Shown piece by piece: positions 30,800 to 40,965 of a DNA stretch of 64,000 bases. Source of the DNA: Streptococcus oralis (GTDB taxonomy: Bacteria; Bacillota; Bacilli; Lactobacillales; Streptococcaceae); NCBI RefSeq assembly GCF_019929345.1, contig NZ_JAHZPJ010000007.1:1-64000 (forward strand). Reading direction: 5' to 3'. How positions within the stretch are numbered: position 1 is the stretch's first letter; the number at the start of each line of letters is the position of its first letter. The position numbers were made by a program, and so were the translations under genes. Below the pieces are notes generated by a model, which saw only the letters and a list, made by a program, of their open reading frames with translations, made no database searches and was not told the origin of the DNA.

Positions 30800-32538
30800 T
30801 CTTCTACTTGTAAGCTGAGTTCCTCTAGTTGTTTGAGAGCGACTGTTGATGGAGCTTGTGTCATTGGATCAGTTGCCTTGTTGTTCTTAGGAAAAGCAAT
30901 GACTTCACGGATGTTTTCTTCTCCTGCTAAGAGCATGACAAAACGGTCAAGCCCGATAGCCAAACCACCGTGTGGTGGGAAACCATAGTCCATGGCTTCA
31001 AGAAGGAAACCAAACTGGTCATTGGCTTCTTCCGCTGAGAAACCAAGAGCCTGGAACATGCGTTCTTGAAGGTCTTTTTGGTTGATACGAAGGCTACCAC
31101 CACCCAGCTCATAACCGTTCAAGACGATATCATAGGCAATGGCACGAACTTTAGCTAAATCACCTTCTAGTTCGTGAGCTGTCTCTTCCTGTGGAAGAGT
31201 GAACGGATGGTGGGCGCTCATGTAACGACCTTCTTCTTCAGACCATTCAAACATCGGCCAGTCAACAACCCAGAGGAAGTTAAATTTGTCGCTATCAATC
31301 AAGCCAAGCTCTTTGGCAATACGTCCACGAAGGGCACCTAGTGTTGCATTGGCCACCTCAAGCGTATCTGCTACAAAGAGAACCAAGTCCTTATCTTCAA
31401 GACCAAGGGCATTTGTCAAATCTGCTTGAATGCCAGTCAAGAACTTAGCAACTGGTCCGTTTAATTCTCCATCCACAATCTTGACCCAAGCAAGTCCTTT
31501 GGCACCGTACTGCTTGGCTACTTCGGTCATCTTGTCGATGTCTTTACGCGAATAGTTGTCCGCAGCGCCTTTAACGACAATGGCTTTAACAGCGGGTGCT
31601 TCTGAGAAAACTTTGAAGTCAACACCTTTGACCACTTCTGTCAAGTCTTGAAGCAACATGTCAAAACGGGTATCTGGCTTGTCAGAACCATAAAGAGCCA
31701 TAGCATCGTCATACTTCATACGAGGGAATGGAAGCGTCACTTCGATGCCTTTTGTTTCTTTCATCACGCGCGCAATCAATCCTTCTGTAATATCTTGGAT
31801 TTCTTGCTCAGTAAGGAAGGAAGTTTCCAAGTCGACCTGAGTAAATTCAGGCTGGCGGTCTCCACGCAAGTCTTCGTCACGAAAACATTTGACGATTTGG
31901 TAGTAACGGTCAAATCCAGCATTCATCAACAACTGTTTGGTAATCTGTGGACTTTGAGGAAGAGCGTAGAAATGACCTTTATTAACACGAGATGGCACCA
32001 AATAGTCACGTGCCCCTTCTGGTGTCGACTTAGAAAGGAAAGGCGTTTCCACATCGATAAACTCCAACTCATCCAAGTAGTTTCGGATAGAGTGGGTCAC
32101 CTTAGCACGAAGTTTAAGGTTTTCCAACATTTCTGGACGACGAAGGTCAAGGTAACGGTAACGTAGACGCGTATCATCATTTGCCTCAATGCCATCCTTG
32201 ATTTCAAAAGGTGTTGTTTTAGCTGTATTAAGCACTGTCAAAGCTGTCACGTTTAACTCAACTGCACCAGTCGCCAACTTGTCATTTGCCTGCTCACGCG
32301 CAGCGACCTGTCCAGTCACCTCGATAACAAATTCACTACGAAGGTTTTCAGCTGTTGCCATAACCTCTGCAGATACTTTTTCAGGGTTGATAACCAACTG
32401 CATAATCCCTTCACGGTCACGAAGGTCGATAAAGATCAAACCGCCCAAGTCACGACGACGGCCAACCCATCCTTTCAAGGTAATTTCTTGTCCGATGTGT
32501 TCCTCACGAACACGACCAGCATACATACTACGTTTCAT
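30796..32538 (-). CDS. aspS: Aspartyl-tRNA synthetase
   Basis: This class II synthetase charges tRNA-Asp. The 580-residue protein has the N-terminal OB anticodon-binding domain ([20 protein letters not shown]), motif 2 ([18 protein letters not shown]), the bacterial GAD insertion and motif 3 ([13 protein letters not shown]). GAGGAG precedes the ATG. Confidence 0.97.
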   Translation of the reverse strand: MKRSMYAGRVREEHIGQEITLKGWVGRRRDLGGLIFIDLRDREGIMQLVINPEKVSAEVMATAENLRSEFVIEVTGQVAAREQANDKLATGAVELNVTALTVLNTAKTTPFEIKDGIEANDDTRLRYRYLDLRRPEMLENLKLRAKVTHSIRNYLDELEFIDVETPFLSKSTPEGARDYLVPSRVNKGHFYALPQSPQITKQLLMNAGFDRYYQIVKCFRDEDLRGDRQPEFTQVDLETSFLTEQEIQDITEGLIARVMKETKGIEVTLPFPRMKYDDAMALYGSDKPDTRFDMLLQDLTEVVKGVDFKVFSEAPAVKAIVVKGAADNYSRKDIDKMTEVAKQYGAKGLAWVKIVDGELNGPVAKFLTGIQADLTNALGLEDKDLVLFVADTLEVANATLGALRGRIAKELGLIDSDKFNFLWVVDWPMFEWSEEEGRYMSAHHPFTLPQEETAHELEGDLAKVRAIAYDIVLNGYELGGGSLRINQKDLQERMFQALGFSAEEANDQFGFLLEAMDYGFPPHGGLAIGLDRFVMLLAGEENIREVIAFPKNNKATDPMTQAPSTVALKQLEELSLQVEE

Positions 32539-32665
32539 TTTTTCTCTCCTCTTTTATTCTGTTACTATTTTACCATAAAAGCGCAGGCTCTTCATGAAAA
32601 TCAGCAGAAAAGTTTGCCAGTCTTTAAAAATCAAGTGAAGAGCTAAAAAATCGTGACAACATCAA

Positions 32666-32694
32666 AAAATCCGATGAAGACGCCATCGGATTTT
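32666..32694 (-). terminator. Terminator ending the XRE/ABC operon
   Basis: AAAATCCGATG pairs with CATCGGATTTT. On the minus strand it is followed by TT and lies just after the stop of the 76-aa gene, upstream of aspS. Confidence 0.85.
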
Positions 32695-32695
32695 C

Positions 32696-32926
32696 TTATT
32701 TTGATTCTTGACCTTCTTTACGTTTTTCTGCAATCTCAGCTGCCTTTTTAGGTAGGATAATCTCCGTTGCATAGGCCGTTGCAAAGCGCATGATTCCTGC
32801 AATAGGTGCAAAAATCACTGCTAGATAGTTGTAAAAGAAATCGCCTTTAAAGGCATAGGCAAGGCCCCCGATAATAAAGAAGAGAACGACTGCCTGTATC
32901 ACTGCTAATAAAATTACTCGTTTCAT
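32696..32926 (-). CDS. Small hypothetical membrane protein
   Basis: The 76-residue protein has two predicted membrane segments (about 4-25 and 33-55) and a Lys/Glu-rich cytoplasmic tail. AGGAGGTCAC lies before the ATG. I do not recognise a family. It is the last gene before the terminator and may belong to the upstream CPBP/ABC operon; the gap to the CPBP gene is 17 bases. Confidence 0.7.
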   Translation of the reverse strand: MKRVILLAVIQAVVLFFIIGGLAYAFKGDFFYNYLAVIFAPIAGIMRFATAYATEIILPKKAAEIAEKRKEGQESK

Positions 32927-32943
32927 GTGACCTCCTGACTCTA

Positions 32944-33585
32944 TTATAGCATGAGTATCATCAAAAAGCCGATTAAATTATTCAAAGCGTGCAAAAAAAT
33001 ACTGTAAAGAAGGCCTTTTCGACTCACATAAGCCAGTCCCAAACTCAATCCTAGACTAGCATAGACTAAAAACTGTTGCAAAGTCCCTGGAAAATGAATC
33101 AAGGCAAAAAGGACACTCGATACAAGGAGAAACAGAGCTGTCTGTTTGCTATTGTCCTGCATAGGAAAGAGATAGCGCGCCAGCATCCCTCTAAAAATGA
33201 GTTCTTCCGTCAGAGGAGCAAAGACCACCACCATAAAGAAACCAAATGCAGGCTGTGCCACTGTCAGTTGGGATACGATTTGTTGATTGGTCGACGGATC
33301 GTCTGGTAAAAAGAACTGGGCTGTAATAGCCACTAGTAAAACCAGAGTAGGCAACCAGATATAACGATTAAAAGCAGTTGTCTGGATGCTAACCTTTTCT
33401 GTCTGATACCACTTGTAAACTCCATAAACATAGGCTCCTGACAGGGCGATATAAAGTGGCAAGACTCCATAGATTGAGGCCCCTAGTCCAAGAGCTGACA
33501 GTGCCATACTCTGAACCAGACCATAACCAAAGAAAAAGGATAGAACAGTTAGAAGAAACCAGCCAAGATTTTTAAGTAAGTTCAT
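32944..33585 (-). CDS. CPBP family intramembrane glutamic endopeptidase
   Basis: The 213-residue polytopic protein carries the Abi/CPBP motifs: EELIFRG (E127, E128, R132), LIHFP (H164) and LHALNN (H199). Members process prenylated or peptide substrates, or protect against bacteriocins. Here it lies downstream of an ABC exporter in a regulated membrane operon, so a role in peptide handling or self-protection is plausible but unproven. Confidence 0.88.
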   Translation of the reverse strand: MNLLKNLGWFLLTVLSFFFGYGLVQSMALSALGLGASIYGVLPLYIALSGAYVYGVYKWYQTEKVSIQTTAFNRYIWLPTLVLLVAITAQFFLPDDPSTNQQIVSQLTVAQPAFGFFMVVVFAPLTEELIFRGMLARYLFPMQDNSKQTALFLLVSSVLFALIHFPGTLQQFLVYASLGLSLGLAYVSRKGLLYSIFLHALNNLIGFLMILML

Positions 33586-33594
33586 ATGGGCCTC

Positions 33595-34293
33595 CTACTT
33601 TCCTTTATAACTATTTTTCAATACGAAGAGACTAGCTAATCCTAGTAAAAGGATCCATGCTAGCAAAAGACCAAGACTTCTCAAAGATAACTCTCCTCCA
33701 CCTTCTTTTAATAAACTTACCAAAGGACCAATGAAGGAATAGTCCAACAATTTTTGCGCAGTTTCATTTTGAACAGCAAGAGTGGGCAAGAAAGAGAAGG
33801 TCAGCATAGGAAAAATACTATACACTTGCGCCTTAGACTGAGTATCTGATACTGCACCGATAAGAATGTTAAGAAAGATAATGCTGATAGTTGCCAGAAG
33901 CAGATAGAGACCATAGGTAAGAAAGTAGTTTGTCAAATCAACTTTAAGATATAGAGGGAGAACAACCATCGAAAAAAGCACCACTAGAAGAGGAAGAGCC
34001 ATCATGCTCAGAGTATACTCCGTTGCTGTCACACCACTTAGTATGAGGGATTTAAGGTTACATTTTTCCTTATCCTCAGCCATCATAATCGATACCATAT
34101 AACCACTTCCCATACTCAAGACCATCGTCAAACTCGTAGAGAGGAGAAACATAGTCAGTTCTCCACTCTTGTTTAAGAATTCATTATATAGGATAGCAAT
34201 ACCAAAGGGCATTAATAAAGTCGCTAATAAGGTTGAGTTGCTAATAAGAACTTGTAGTCTTAACCAAAGAAGGGCATTTAATTTTCTAAACAT
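33595..34293 (-). CDS. ABC transporter permease
   Basis: The 232-residue membrane protein has about six segments and resembles ABC-2 type permeases. Its start overlaps the ATPase gene by eight bases, so the two are translated together. Substrate unknown. Confidence 0.82.
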   Translation of the reverse strand: MFRKLNALLWLRLQVLISNSTLLATLLMPFGIAILYNEFLNKSGELTMFLLSTSLTMVLSMGSGYMVSIMMAEDKEKCNLKSLILSGVTATEYTLSMMALPLLVVLFSMVVLPLYLKVDLTNYFLTYGLYLLLATISIIFLNILIGAVSDTQSKAQVYSIFPMLTFSFLPTLAVQNETAQKLLDYSFIGPLVSLLKEGGGELSLRSLGLLLAWILLLGLASLFVLKNSYKGK

Positions 34294-35110
34294 CTAACTT
34301 TTCTCCTGTCAATCTAATAAAGATTTCTTCTAAAGTCGGTTCACAAGAATGAACAGCTATCAGATCTCTCGTATCCAGATGAGGTATTTCTTCAAAAGAG
34401 ACCACTCGTTCGCGTCCATCTTGATAACGTAAACGAACCTTTTTGTCCACATGGTACTTCTGGATAATATCTTGCGGACTTCCATACTCTATTAAATTAC
34501 CCTTATTTAAAAGAGAGAGGCGATCACAAAGCAAGGTTGCTTCATTCATATCGTGGGTTGTTAAAAAGATCGTTGTTCCAGTCTGCTTTAATTCTTGTAA
34601 TAGAGCATGAATCGATTTTGAAGTGGTAGGATCAAGACCACTTGTTGGCTCATCTAGAAAGAGGATTTTGGGAGCATTTAGAAGAGCACGAGCCAAGAAC
34701 ATTCGCTGTTTCATACCTGTAGATAGTTTTTCTGCGATAATATCTTTAGCATCTGCCAATCCAACCTGTTGGAGCACCTGCTCTACTCTATCTGACTTGA
34801 GGCCGTATAACTTAGCATAGATGAGAAGATTTTTGTAAAGACTCATCTTTTCATAAAAACCACTGCCATCACTAACAATCCCGATTTGTTCCAGATCATT
34901 TGAAGTCAAATTTTGAGAAAACTTCCCTAGGAGAACTGTCTCACCCTGATCTGCAGCTAACTGACCCGTCAGAACATTGATCATGGTTGTTTTACCTGAA
35001 CCTGAAGGTCCTAGGAAGCCAAAAATTTCACCCTCCTTAATCTCAAAAGAAATCTGATGCAGAGCTTTCTTGCTTCCAAAACTTTTGCTTACATTTTCAA
35101 CGCGAATCAT
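34286..35110 (-). CDS. ABC transporter ATP-binding protein
   Basis: The 274-residue ATPase has Walker A GPSGSGKT (34-41), signature LSTGMKQRMFLARAL, Walker B ILFLDEPTSGLD and the H-loop LTTHDMNEA. The short C-terminal extension is typical of drug- or peptide-export ABC systems. It is overlapped by the permease gene downstream. Confidence 0.93.
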   Translation of the reverse strand: MIRVENVSKSFGSKKALHQISFEIKEGEIFGFLGPSGSGKTTMINVLTGQLAADQGETVLLGKFSQNLTSNDLEQIGIVSDGSGFYEKMSLYKNLLIYAKLYGLKSDRVEQVLQQVGLADAKDIIAEKLSTGMKQRMFLARALLNAPKILFLDEPTSGLDPTTSKSIHALLQELKQTGTTIFLTTHDMNEATLLCDRLSLLNKGNLIEYGSPQDIIQKYHVDKKVRLRYQDGRERVVSFEEIPHLDTRDLIAVHSCEPTLEEIFIRLTGEKLDV

Positions 35111-35121
35111 AGAAACTCCTT

Positions 35122-35829
35122 TTATTTAAAGTAACGTTTTGTTTTTCTCAATTGTGCAAGGTTAATATAAATGTGAATAGCAACCGCTATAATTAAAGCA
35201 ATCAACTGTACTTCACCTAACACCAGTGATAAAACCATCAAGAGAATGTAGATAGCTGGCAAGATCGTCTGATTAATCTTGAACAAGATTAAGTAAGCTT
35301 CTTCCATTTCTGCTTGCTTTTCTCCCTCATCATAAGTATCTAGGAATTCTAACATTTCCTTAGGAGTTGCCATGATAGAAAGTTTATAATTACGGATCAA
35401 GCTAGTCGTATTGAGACAGTAGCTACCCACAAAAATTACAAGTATAGCTAAGAGAAAAGGAGATAAAGATAATCTAAACCCAGGAAACATGGTAACTAAG
35501 CTAAATAACATACTAATTAGCAAAGTACTATTAGCCACTGTACCATAATCTAAGAAACGATACATCCTAATATAGTCTTGTTCACTTTGTTCGTCGTCTT
35601 CTTCTCTTTGATAGTTATTGTAGGCTTTACGACTCATTCTGGTAAAATAAAGAGCTAAAATTGTTGAAATAATCCCAAACCAGAAAAAGAAGGCATCTAG
35701 AACAAACAGTACTTGATCTTTAGAAATTTCTGAACGAAGACTAGCAAAGCCAGTACCAATCATTCCCAATAAAACACCTAACAGTACACTCCCCAACAAA
35801 ATTAATAAATGTTTCTTTTTCATATTCAT
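35122..35829 (-). CDS. DUF3169 family membrane protein
   Basis: The 235-residue polytopic protein has two N-terminal membrane segments, a charged loop (YNNYQREEDDEQSEQDY) and four later segments. It resembles the DUF3169 family found beside small XRE regulators and ABC transporters. Function unknown; it is in the middle of the XRE-headed operon. Confidence 0.72.
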   Translation of the reverse strand: MNMKKKHLLILLGSVLLGVLLGMIGTGFASLRSEISKDQVLFVLDAFFFWFGIISTILALYFTRMSRKAYNNYQREEDDEQSEQDYIRMYRFLDYGTVANSTLLISMLFSLVTMFPGFRLSLSPFLLAILVIFVGSYCLNTTSLIRNYKLSIMATPKEMLEFLDTYDEGEKQAEMEEAYLILFKINQTILPAIYILLMVLSLVLGEVQLIALIIAVAIHIYINLAQLRKTKRYFK

Positions 35830-35841
35830 CTTCTTTCTAAA

Positions 35842-36192
35842 CTACACCAATCCAACTAACCACTGACCAAATGCTTTTCCTGATTCATAAATTGCTGTCA
35901 AACCCTCTGTTCCAAGTGATACTAAAATCAAACAAACAGCAAACAAGAGAATAGCTTGGTTTCTTGCTTTTTTCGCCCCTTCTCTTAAAGGATCTCTCCC
36001 AAGCCAGCCTGCTAGATAAGCATATAGGATGACTGTTAAAATCCCAAACTCTGTTGACGAAAGAAACAACGAAATTGCTACTAAACGGATAACGTTAGTC
36101 TTGATATTAAAATAATTTCCTAAACCTGCACAGACACCTGCAAGTTCTTTGTTCTCAGTATCTACTTGAAAACCTGCTAAAAATTCTTTCAT
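35842..36192 (-). CDS. PspC domain membrane protein
   Basis: The 116-residue protein has the PspC core (ELAGVCAGLGNYFNIKTNVI) followed by membrane segments. PspC proteins are linked to envelope stress responses. It overlaps the upstream 67-aa gene by four bases. Confidence 0.85.
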   Translation of the reverse strand: MKEFLAGFQVDTENKELAGVCAGLGNYFNIKTNVIRLVAISLFLSSTEFGILTVILYAYLAGWLGRDPLREGAKKARNQAILLFAVCLILVSLGTEGLTAIYESGKAFGQWLVGLV

Positions 36193-36392
36193 ATTCCTTC
36201 ACCTTTTTCACTTGCTAGATTTTTTGATTTCTTTTCAATCCATTCAATTACTGGTATGAGGGTAAAATAGGCCCAAATAAATTGGTCATTTTGATAGGGA
36301 TTAAACCAGCCTAAGTCTATCCCAATCAATAGAAACACGCTGACTACTAGAGCTATAGCAACTATATAATAAATCACTTTATACTTATTCAT
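36189..36392 (-). CDS. Small hypothetical membrane protein
   Basis: This 67-residue protein has two hydrophobic segments (about 8-27 and 38-52) and a charged C-terminus. It overlaps its neighbours on both sides by one to four bases, so it is a genuine operon member. No family recognised. Confidence 0.72.
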   Translation of the reverse strand: MNKYKVIYYIVAIALVVSVFLLIGIDLGWFNPYQNDQFIWAYFTLIPVIEWIEKKSKNLASEKGEGI

Positions 36393-36595
36393 TATTCATC
36401 CTCCTCTAAGCGAAAGACCGACTCAACTGGTTCATTGAATATCTGCGAAATCTTCAGGGCAATCACAACCGACGGGGTATATTCATCCCTCTCTAGTAGA
36501 CTAATGGTCTGTCTGGAAACCCCTGCTAACTTGGCTAGTTCGGTTTGGTTGAGGCCATCGCGAGCCCGCAGCTCTTTTAGACGATTTTTAAGCAT
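36392..36595 (-). CDS. Small XRE-family transcriptional regulator
   Basis: I start this 67-residue HTH protein at ATG 36595 (MLKNRLKELRARDGLNQTEL), which has AAAGGAG upstream; a longer open frame reaches the promoter and is unlikely. It consists of a Cro/CI-type HTH only. It heads the operon of seven more membrane and transport genes and probably represses it through the palindrome over its promoter. Confidence 0.9.
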   Translation of the reverse strand: MLKNRLKELRARDGLNQTELAKLAGVSRQTISLLERDEYTPSVVIALKISQIFNEPVESVFRLEEDE

Positions 36596-36625
36596 TCCTT
36601 TCTCCTTTACTCTTAACTTGCTTAC

Positions 36626-36670
36626 ATTGTAACACATCTTTTTCTTTTTGACAACAATATTTGTCAAAAA
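36626..36670 (-). promoter_or_regulatory. Promoter and palindromic operator of the XRE/ABC operon
   Basis: The minus strand has -35 TTGTCA (36654-36649), 17 bp and -10 TACAAT (36631-36626). The inverted repeat TTTTTGACAA (36645-36654)/TTGTCAAAAA (36661-36670) covers the -35. This fits autorepression by the small XRE protein. Confidence 0.8.
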
Positions 36671-36703
36671 GTTTATAATTTTTGTCATTTTGCAAAAGAA
36701 AAG

Positions 36704-36725
36704 GGTCAGGAATAAGATCCTGACC
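36704..36725 (-). terminator. hisS terminator
   Basis: On the minus strand GGTCAGGA and TCCTGACC form a stem followed by CTTTTCTTTT, directly after the hisS stop. Confidence 0.8.
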
Positions 36726-36739
36726 AGTTTTAGATACTA

Positions 36740-38020
36740 TTAAAAGCCTAATTTTTCAAAAATTTCTGAGAAGTTTTGGCTGATTGCCTCAAGTGACACT
36801 TGCACTTCTTCTCGTGTTTGGTTGTTCTTGACCGTCACTTGTCCGCTTTCGACTTCACTCTCTCCTAGGGTGATGAGGGTCTTAGCCACAAAGGCATCGG
36901 CGGATTTGAACTGAGCTTTGAGTTTCCGGTTAAGGTAATCACGCTCTGCTTTGAATCCTTGTTGGCGAAGGGCTTGTACCAACTCTAAAGCTTTGATATT
37001 GGCTCCTTCACCCAAGACTGCGATATAAACATCTAGAGAGTTTTCGATAGGGAGGGCCACACCTTGCTTTTCAAGAATGAGAAGCAGGCGCTCCACACCA
37101 AGTCCAAAGCCAAATCCAGCAGTCTCAGGACCACCAAAGTAAGCAACCAAGCCATCATAGCGACCTCCTGCACAGACTGTCAAGTCATTGCCCTCAATCT
37201 CAGTGATGAATTCAAAAATCGTGTGGTTGTAGTAGTCCAAACCACGCACCATATTGGTATCGATGATATAGTCTACACCCAGATTTTCCAACATCTGACG
37301 CACAGCATCAAAATGAGCTTGGCTTTCTGCATCAAGGAAGTCCAAGATAGACGGCGCATTTTCTACTGCCACCTTGTCTTCTTTTTCCTTAGAGTCCAAG
37401 ACACGGAGAGGATTTTCCTCCAAACGACGTTGGCTATCCTTCGACAAGGTCTCCTTGAGCGGTGTCAAATAGTCAATCAAGGCCTGACGATAAGCCGCAC
37501 GGCTCTCAGGATCTCCGAGAGTGTTGAGGTGTAATTTGACACCTTGGATGCCGATTTCTTTCAAGAAGTGGGCTGCCATAGCGATGGTTTCCACATCGGT
37601 AGCTGGATTGCTAGAGCCAAAACACTCGACACCAATCTGGTGAAACTGGCGTAAACGACCTGCTTGTGGACGCTCATAACGGAACATAGGGCCCATGTAA
37701 TAGAACTTACTTGGCTTTTGCACTTCTGGGGCGAAGAGTTTATTTTCCACATAGGAACGGACAACGGGCGCAGTTCCTTCTGGACGAAGGGTGATATGAC
37801 GATCACCCTTGTCATAGAAATCATACATTTCCTTGGTTACGATATCTGTTGTGTCCCCGACAGAACGACTGATGACCTCGTAATGCTCAAAAATAGGCGT
37901 GCGCACTTCTGCATAGTTATAGCGCTTGAAAATTTTACGGGCAAAGCCCTCAACGTACTGCCATTTAGCAGACTCAGCAGGTAAAATATCCTGCGTTCCT
38001 TTTGGTTTTTGTAATTTCAT
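36740..38020 (-). CDS. hisS: Histidyl-tRNA synthetase
   Basis: This class II synthetase charges tRNA-His. The 426-residue protein shows motif 1/2 sequences ([37 protein letters not shown]), the HisA motif region [14 protein letters not shown] and motif 3 ([15 protein letters not shown]), plus the C-terminal anticodon-binding domain. It is complete and of normal length. Confidence 0.97.
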   Translation of the reverse strand: MKLQKPKGTQDILPAESAKWQYVEGFARKIFKRYNYAEVRTPIFEHYEVISRSVGDTTDIVTKEMYDFYDKGDRHITLRPEGTAPVVRSYVENKLFAPEVQKPSKFYYMGPMFRYERPQAGRLRQFHQIGVECFGSSNPATDVETIAMAAHFLKEIGIQGVKLHLNTLGDPESRAAYRQALIDYLTPLKETLSKDSQRRLEENPLRVLDSKEKEDKVAVENAPSILDFLDAESQAHFDAVRQMLENLGVDYIIDTNMVRGLDYYNHTIFEFITEIEGNDLTVCAGGRYDGLVAYFGGPETAGFGFGLGVERLLLILEKQGVALPIENSLDVYIAVLGEGANIKALELVQALRQQGFKAERDYLNRKLKAQFKSADAFVAKTLITLGESEVESGQVTVKNNQTREEVQVSLEAISQNFSEIFEKLGF

Positions 38021-38099
38021 AGGGAATCCTCTTTAAACTTAATAGTTTTATTTTACCATAAATAGAGGGATTAAAACAGTGAGAAAAGAAGACTGGAAT

Positions 38100-39347
38100 C
38101 TAAATGTCATTTTTGAGATTCAGACTTGTCAGAAGAATAGCCAGCAAAGAAAGGACAACAAATAAGATCCAAGTCAACTGCATATTCCATACGGCTACCA
38201 GTGAAAAACAGGCTGTACCAAGAGGTACTGATAAGGTAAACAATAAACCTAAAAAATTACTGATACGAGCTAGAACATCTGGAGCTAGATTTTTCATGAG
38301 CATGGCACTAATCTTTGGTGAAACTTTACCAGACACATACAGAGTAAAAAAGAGAAATAGCAAACCAAGCACGACTTGATTGAATAAGTTAGCCAGACCA
38401 ACTAGACTAACCCCCAATGTCGCCCACATCATCAATCTAGGCAAGGACTGCTTCCCAAAATAATCATTGCCCGTAAGGCTACTGACGATGACTGCTAATA
38501 AAACGCAGACTTGCTCGATAAATAGCGCCTCTGTGTAAGAAAAATTCAAGAGAGAATGGCTCAAAAAGAAGATGTTATAGATGCTTCCTAAAGCGCCACC
38601 CAAGGCATTGATAAGCAAGACAGCAAAAATCATGAAACCAAAGTTTTTCTGTCCACTTTTTAGAAAAACGAGACGTAAATTTCGGTAAATCGATAGAAAC
38701 TGGTCTTTGATAGAAAGCTTCTCATTTTTTAGGGTTTCACCATCAGCAGATGAAAGTGACAGGTTCAATTTGCTTCTTCCTAAAAAGAGAAGAGCAGCTG
38801 ATACTAGGAAAAAACAGGCATTGATTCCAGCAACGAGAGAAAAATTATTGACCGATAGATCTAAAAGCCAGACTCCGAAAGCTTGACCACCAATAGCTGA
38901 AATATAGGTAATGAACTGGGAAAAAGAATAAGCTTCCATCAGATCTTGTTCAGCTACTTTTTCCTTGATGAGAGGCATGCGCAAACCACCAGCAAAATCA
39001 CTGATTACATCGCTAATGACATTGATCAAACACAGGCTGGAAAAGGCAAAGAGACTGACTTGACCAAGTACCAAAGCTGCTAGGAAAAAGAGAAGAGCCT
39101 GAAACAAACCGCTATAGGTCATCCATTTGACCTTGTCCCTCGTGTAATCTGCCCGAATCCCTACAAAAACTGTAAAGAGAGTCGGAAGAATCATGACAAT
39201 ATTCGCCATAGCAACCGCAAAAGAAGCTTGTGGCAGGGTCGACGCATAAACGATAAATACTAGGTTAAAAATTGAAGCACCAAAAGCATTGAAGAATCGT
39301 GACAAAGTCAAGAGTCGATAAGCTTGATTTCTGAACAATAGATTCAT
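38100..39347 (-). CDS. MFS family transporter
   Basis: The 415-residue protein has about twelve membrane segments and the MFS-type loop GIRADYTRDKVKW between helices 2 and 3. It resembles streptococcal MFS efflux proteins. A TATACT -10-like hexamer lies upstream. It is separated from the Rgg gene by the Rgg terminator; regulation by that Rgg protein is possible but not shown. Confidence 0.82.
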   Translation of the reverse strand: MNLLFRNQAYRLLTLSRFFNAFGASIFNLVFIVYASTLPQASFAVAMANIVMILPTLFTVFVGIRADYTRDKVKWMTYSGLFQALLFFLAALVLGQVSLFAFSSLCLINVISDVISDFAGGLRMPLIKEKVAEQDLMEAYSFSQFITYISAIGGQAFGVWLLDLSVNNFSLVAGINACFFLVSAALLFLGRSKLNLSLSSADGETLKNEKLSIKDQFLSIYRNLRLVFLKSGQKNFGFMIFAVLLINALGGALGSIYNIFFLSHSLLNFSYTEALFIEQVCVLLAVIVSSLTGNDYFGKQSLPRLMMWATLGVSLVGLANLFNQVVLGLLFLFFTLYVSGKVSPKISAMLMKNLAPDVLARISNFLGLLFTLSVPLGTACFSLVAVWNMQLTWILFVVLSLLAILLTSLNLKNDI

Positions 39348-39452
39348 AGATAATCTCCCTTCTTGTTCTAATCCCTATATGAAGTATGACTATAGTATAG
39401 CACTTAGAAATTTAAGAGGGAGAACTTTTGAATATATGCAACAAATAAAAAA

Positions 39453-39498
39453 CGATAGAACTTCTTTAATGGCCTGAGAGAGATCAGGAGTTCTATCG
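39453..39498 (-). terminator. Terminator of the Rgg-family gene
   Basis: CGATAGAACT (39453-39462) and AGTTCTATCG (39489-39498) form the outer stem, with an inner CCTGA/TCAGG stem. On the minus strand it is followed by TTTTTTATTT. Confidence 0.82.
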
Positions 39499-39535
39499 CT
39501 TCAAATTTTAAATCATTTTCTTAATTTGCAGATAT

Positions 39536-40387
39536 TCAACAATCGGGCGTGTTTCTATAGTATTCGGCAGATTTGTTACAGCCAAGCATCTCAAAAATAC
39601 GAACTGCATCCTCCATCTTTTTTTGTCCTTCCTTAACTCTGCCTTGCTTGCTATCAAGGAGACCTTCCGCCCACAAATAGACAATTCGAAAATAGGTCTC
39701 ATTTTCCTTGTAGAAATGCTCTTTGATGACACGTTTAAAATAAGATGCATTGGTAAATTCTTCACACTCAATGCTGGCTAAAAAACCATTCAATAGCATG
39801 GTGTGAAAAAGGTTCCGATTTCCCTTCATTTCCATTAGAAAATCGGATTTGCGGACCATTTCTCGTACATATCTAGTAAAAAGAGGAACAGATAAGAGTG
39901 GGGAACTAACTGAGAACAAATTGAGTTCATAAATTCCCCAAATCTCGGTAGAAAACAGGTAATCATGAAGGACTTTCTCTTCCTCTGCTGTTAACTCTAC
40001 CGTTTCATCCATGCTTTTCATATAAGACTTGATAATAATAGCATTTAGAATATGTTTCTGTTTGTTTTGAGAATGGGCATGCTTTTGATACTCCTTACGA
40101 TACAAGTCCTCGAGAGGTGCTATGTTCTTTGGATCCAAGATATCTGTGATTTCTTTTCTCAACTCAGAATCTGTATCATACTGAAAACCTCTAGCCAGAA
40201 AGAGGATTTCCTCCACACTCGCAGATATATTTTCTAAGGCAAATAGAAACTTTTCCACCGAAAGTTCACTCTGACCTGTTTCAAATCGGGACAACATGGA
40301 TGGCGAAAATTGTCCCCCAGTTGCTTGTCTCAGCGAGATATTTCTTGACTCTCGTAATTGTCTAAAGACTGTTCCAATCTGCTCCAT
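39536..40387 (-). CDS. Rgg/GadR/MutR family transcriptional regulator
   Basis: The 283-residue protein has an N-terminal XRE HTH (about 5-60, ISLRQATGGQFSPSMLSRFE) and an alpha-helical peptide-sensing domain of the Rgg type. Such regulators often respond to short secreted peptides, but I found no SHP-like mini-gene in the flanking spacers. It is divergent from the DUF59 gene and upstream of an MFS transporter. Confidence 0.88.
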   Translation of the reverse strand: MEQIGTVFRQLRESRNISLRQATGGQFSPSMLSRFETGQSELSVEKFLFALENISASVEEILFLARGFQYDTDSELRKEITDILDPKNIAPLEDLYRKEYQKHAHSQNKQKHILNAIIIKSYMKSMDETVELTAEEEKVLHDYLFSTEIWGIYELNLFSVSSPLLSVPLFTRYVREMVRKSDFLMEMKGNRNLFHTMLLNGFLASIECEEFTNASYFKRVIKEHFYKENETYFRIVYLWAEGLLDSKQGRVKEGQKKMEDAVRIFEMLGCNKSAEYYRNTPDC

Positions 40388-40510
40388 AGACTTCCCCTTG
40401 ATTCCGTATTTTCTTCATTTTATCACATTTTTCAGAAAATTCATCAAAAACTTGCCAAATTGTCAGAATTATGAGAAAATAGAGGATATTTATCACGTGG
40501 AGGGACTGTA

Positions 40511-40852
40511 ATGAGAGAGGATATCAAAATCAATGACCGTGCTTTGGCCTTGCAAGACCAAATTATCGAAAAACTAGAGAAGATTTTTGATACAGATGTG
40601 GAATTGGATGTGTACAATCTAGGGCTGATTTATGAAATCAATCTGGACGAAACAGGTCTCTGCAAGATTGTCATGACTTTCACTGATACTGCCTGCGATT
40701 GTGCCGAAAGCCTGCCTATCGAAATCGTCGCAGGTCTAAAACAAATCGAGGGTATCGAAGATGTCAAGGTTGAAGTTACCTGGTCGCCTGCTTGGAAGAT
40801 CACACGAATCAGTCGCTACGGCCGTATCGCCCTTGGACTGCCACCTCGTTAA
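40511..40852 (+). CDS. DUF59/MIP18 family Fe-S assembly protein
   Basis: The 113-residue protein has the PaaD/SufT-like fold, with DVELDVYNLGLIYEI and a later Cys pair in TDTACDCAES. Family members assist iron-sulfur cluster maturation. Its nearest downstream neighbour, ilvD, encodes an Fe-S dehydratase, though on the other strand. The stop is followed at once by a RUP repeat. Confidence 0.85.
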   Translation: MREDIKINDRALALQDQIIEKLEKIFDTDVELDVYNLGLIYEINLDETGLCKIVMTFTDTACDCAESLPIEIVAGLKQIEGIEDVKVEVTWSPAWKITRISRYGRIALGLPPR

Positions 40853-40965
40853 TACTCTTCAAAAATCAAATTCAAACCACGTCAGCTTTATCTCCAACCT
40901 CAAAGCTGTGCTTTGAGCAACCTGCGCCTAGCTTTCTAGTTTGCTCTTTGATTTTTATTGAGTAT
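40852..40965. mobile_element. RUP miniature element
   Basis: The 114-bp element has terminal inverted repeats ATACTC (40852) and GAGTAT (40965) and the internal segments CAAACCACGTCAGC, CTCAAAGCTGTGCTTTGAG and TTTGCTCTTTGAT that I recall from the RUP family of S. pneumoniae. It is non-autonomous and thought to be mobilised by an IS630-type transposase. It starts on the DUF59 stop codon, so the insertion left the gene just intact. Confidence 0.85.

Noticed and set aside
39348..40510. Short hydrophobic peptide gene (SHP) as partner of the Rgg regulator
   Set aside because: No frame of 20-40 codons with a ribosome site and the expected basic-then-hydrophobic layout was found in the spacers on either side.
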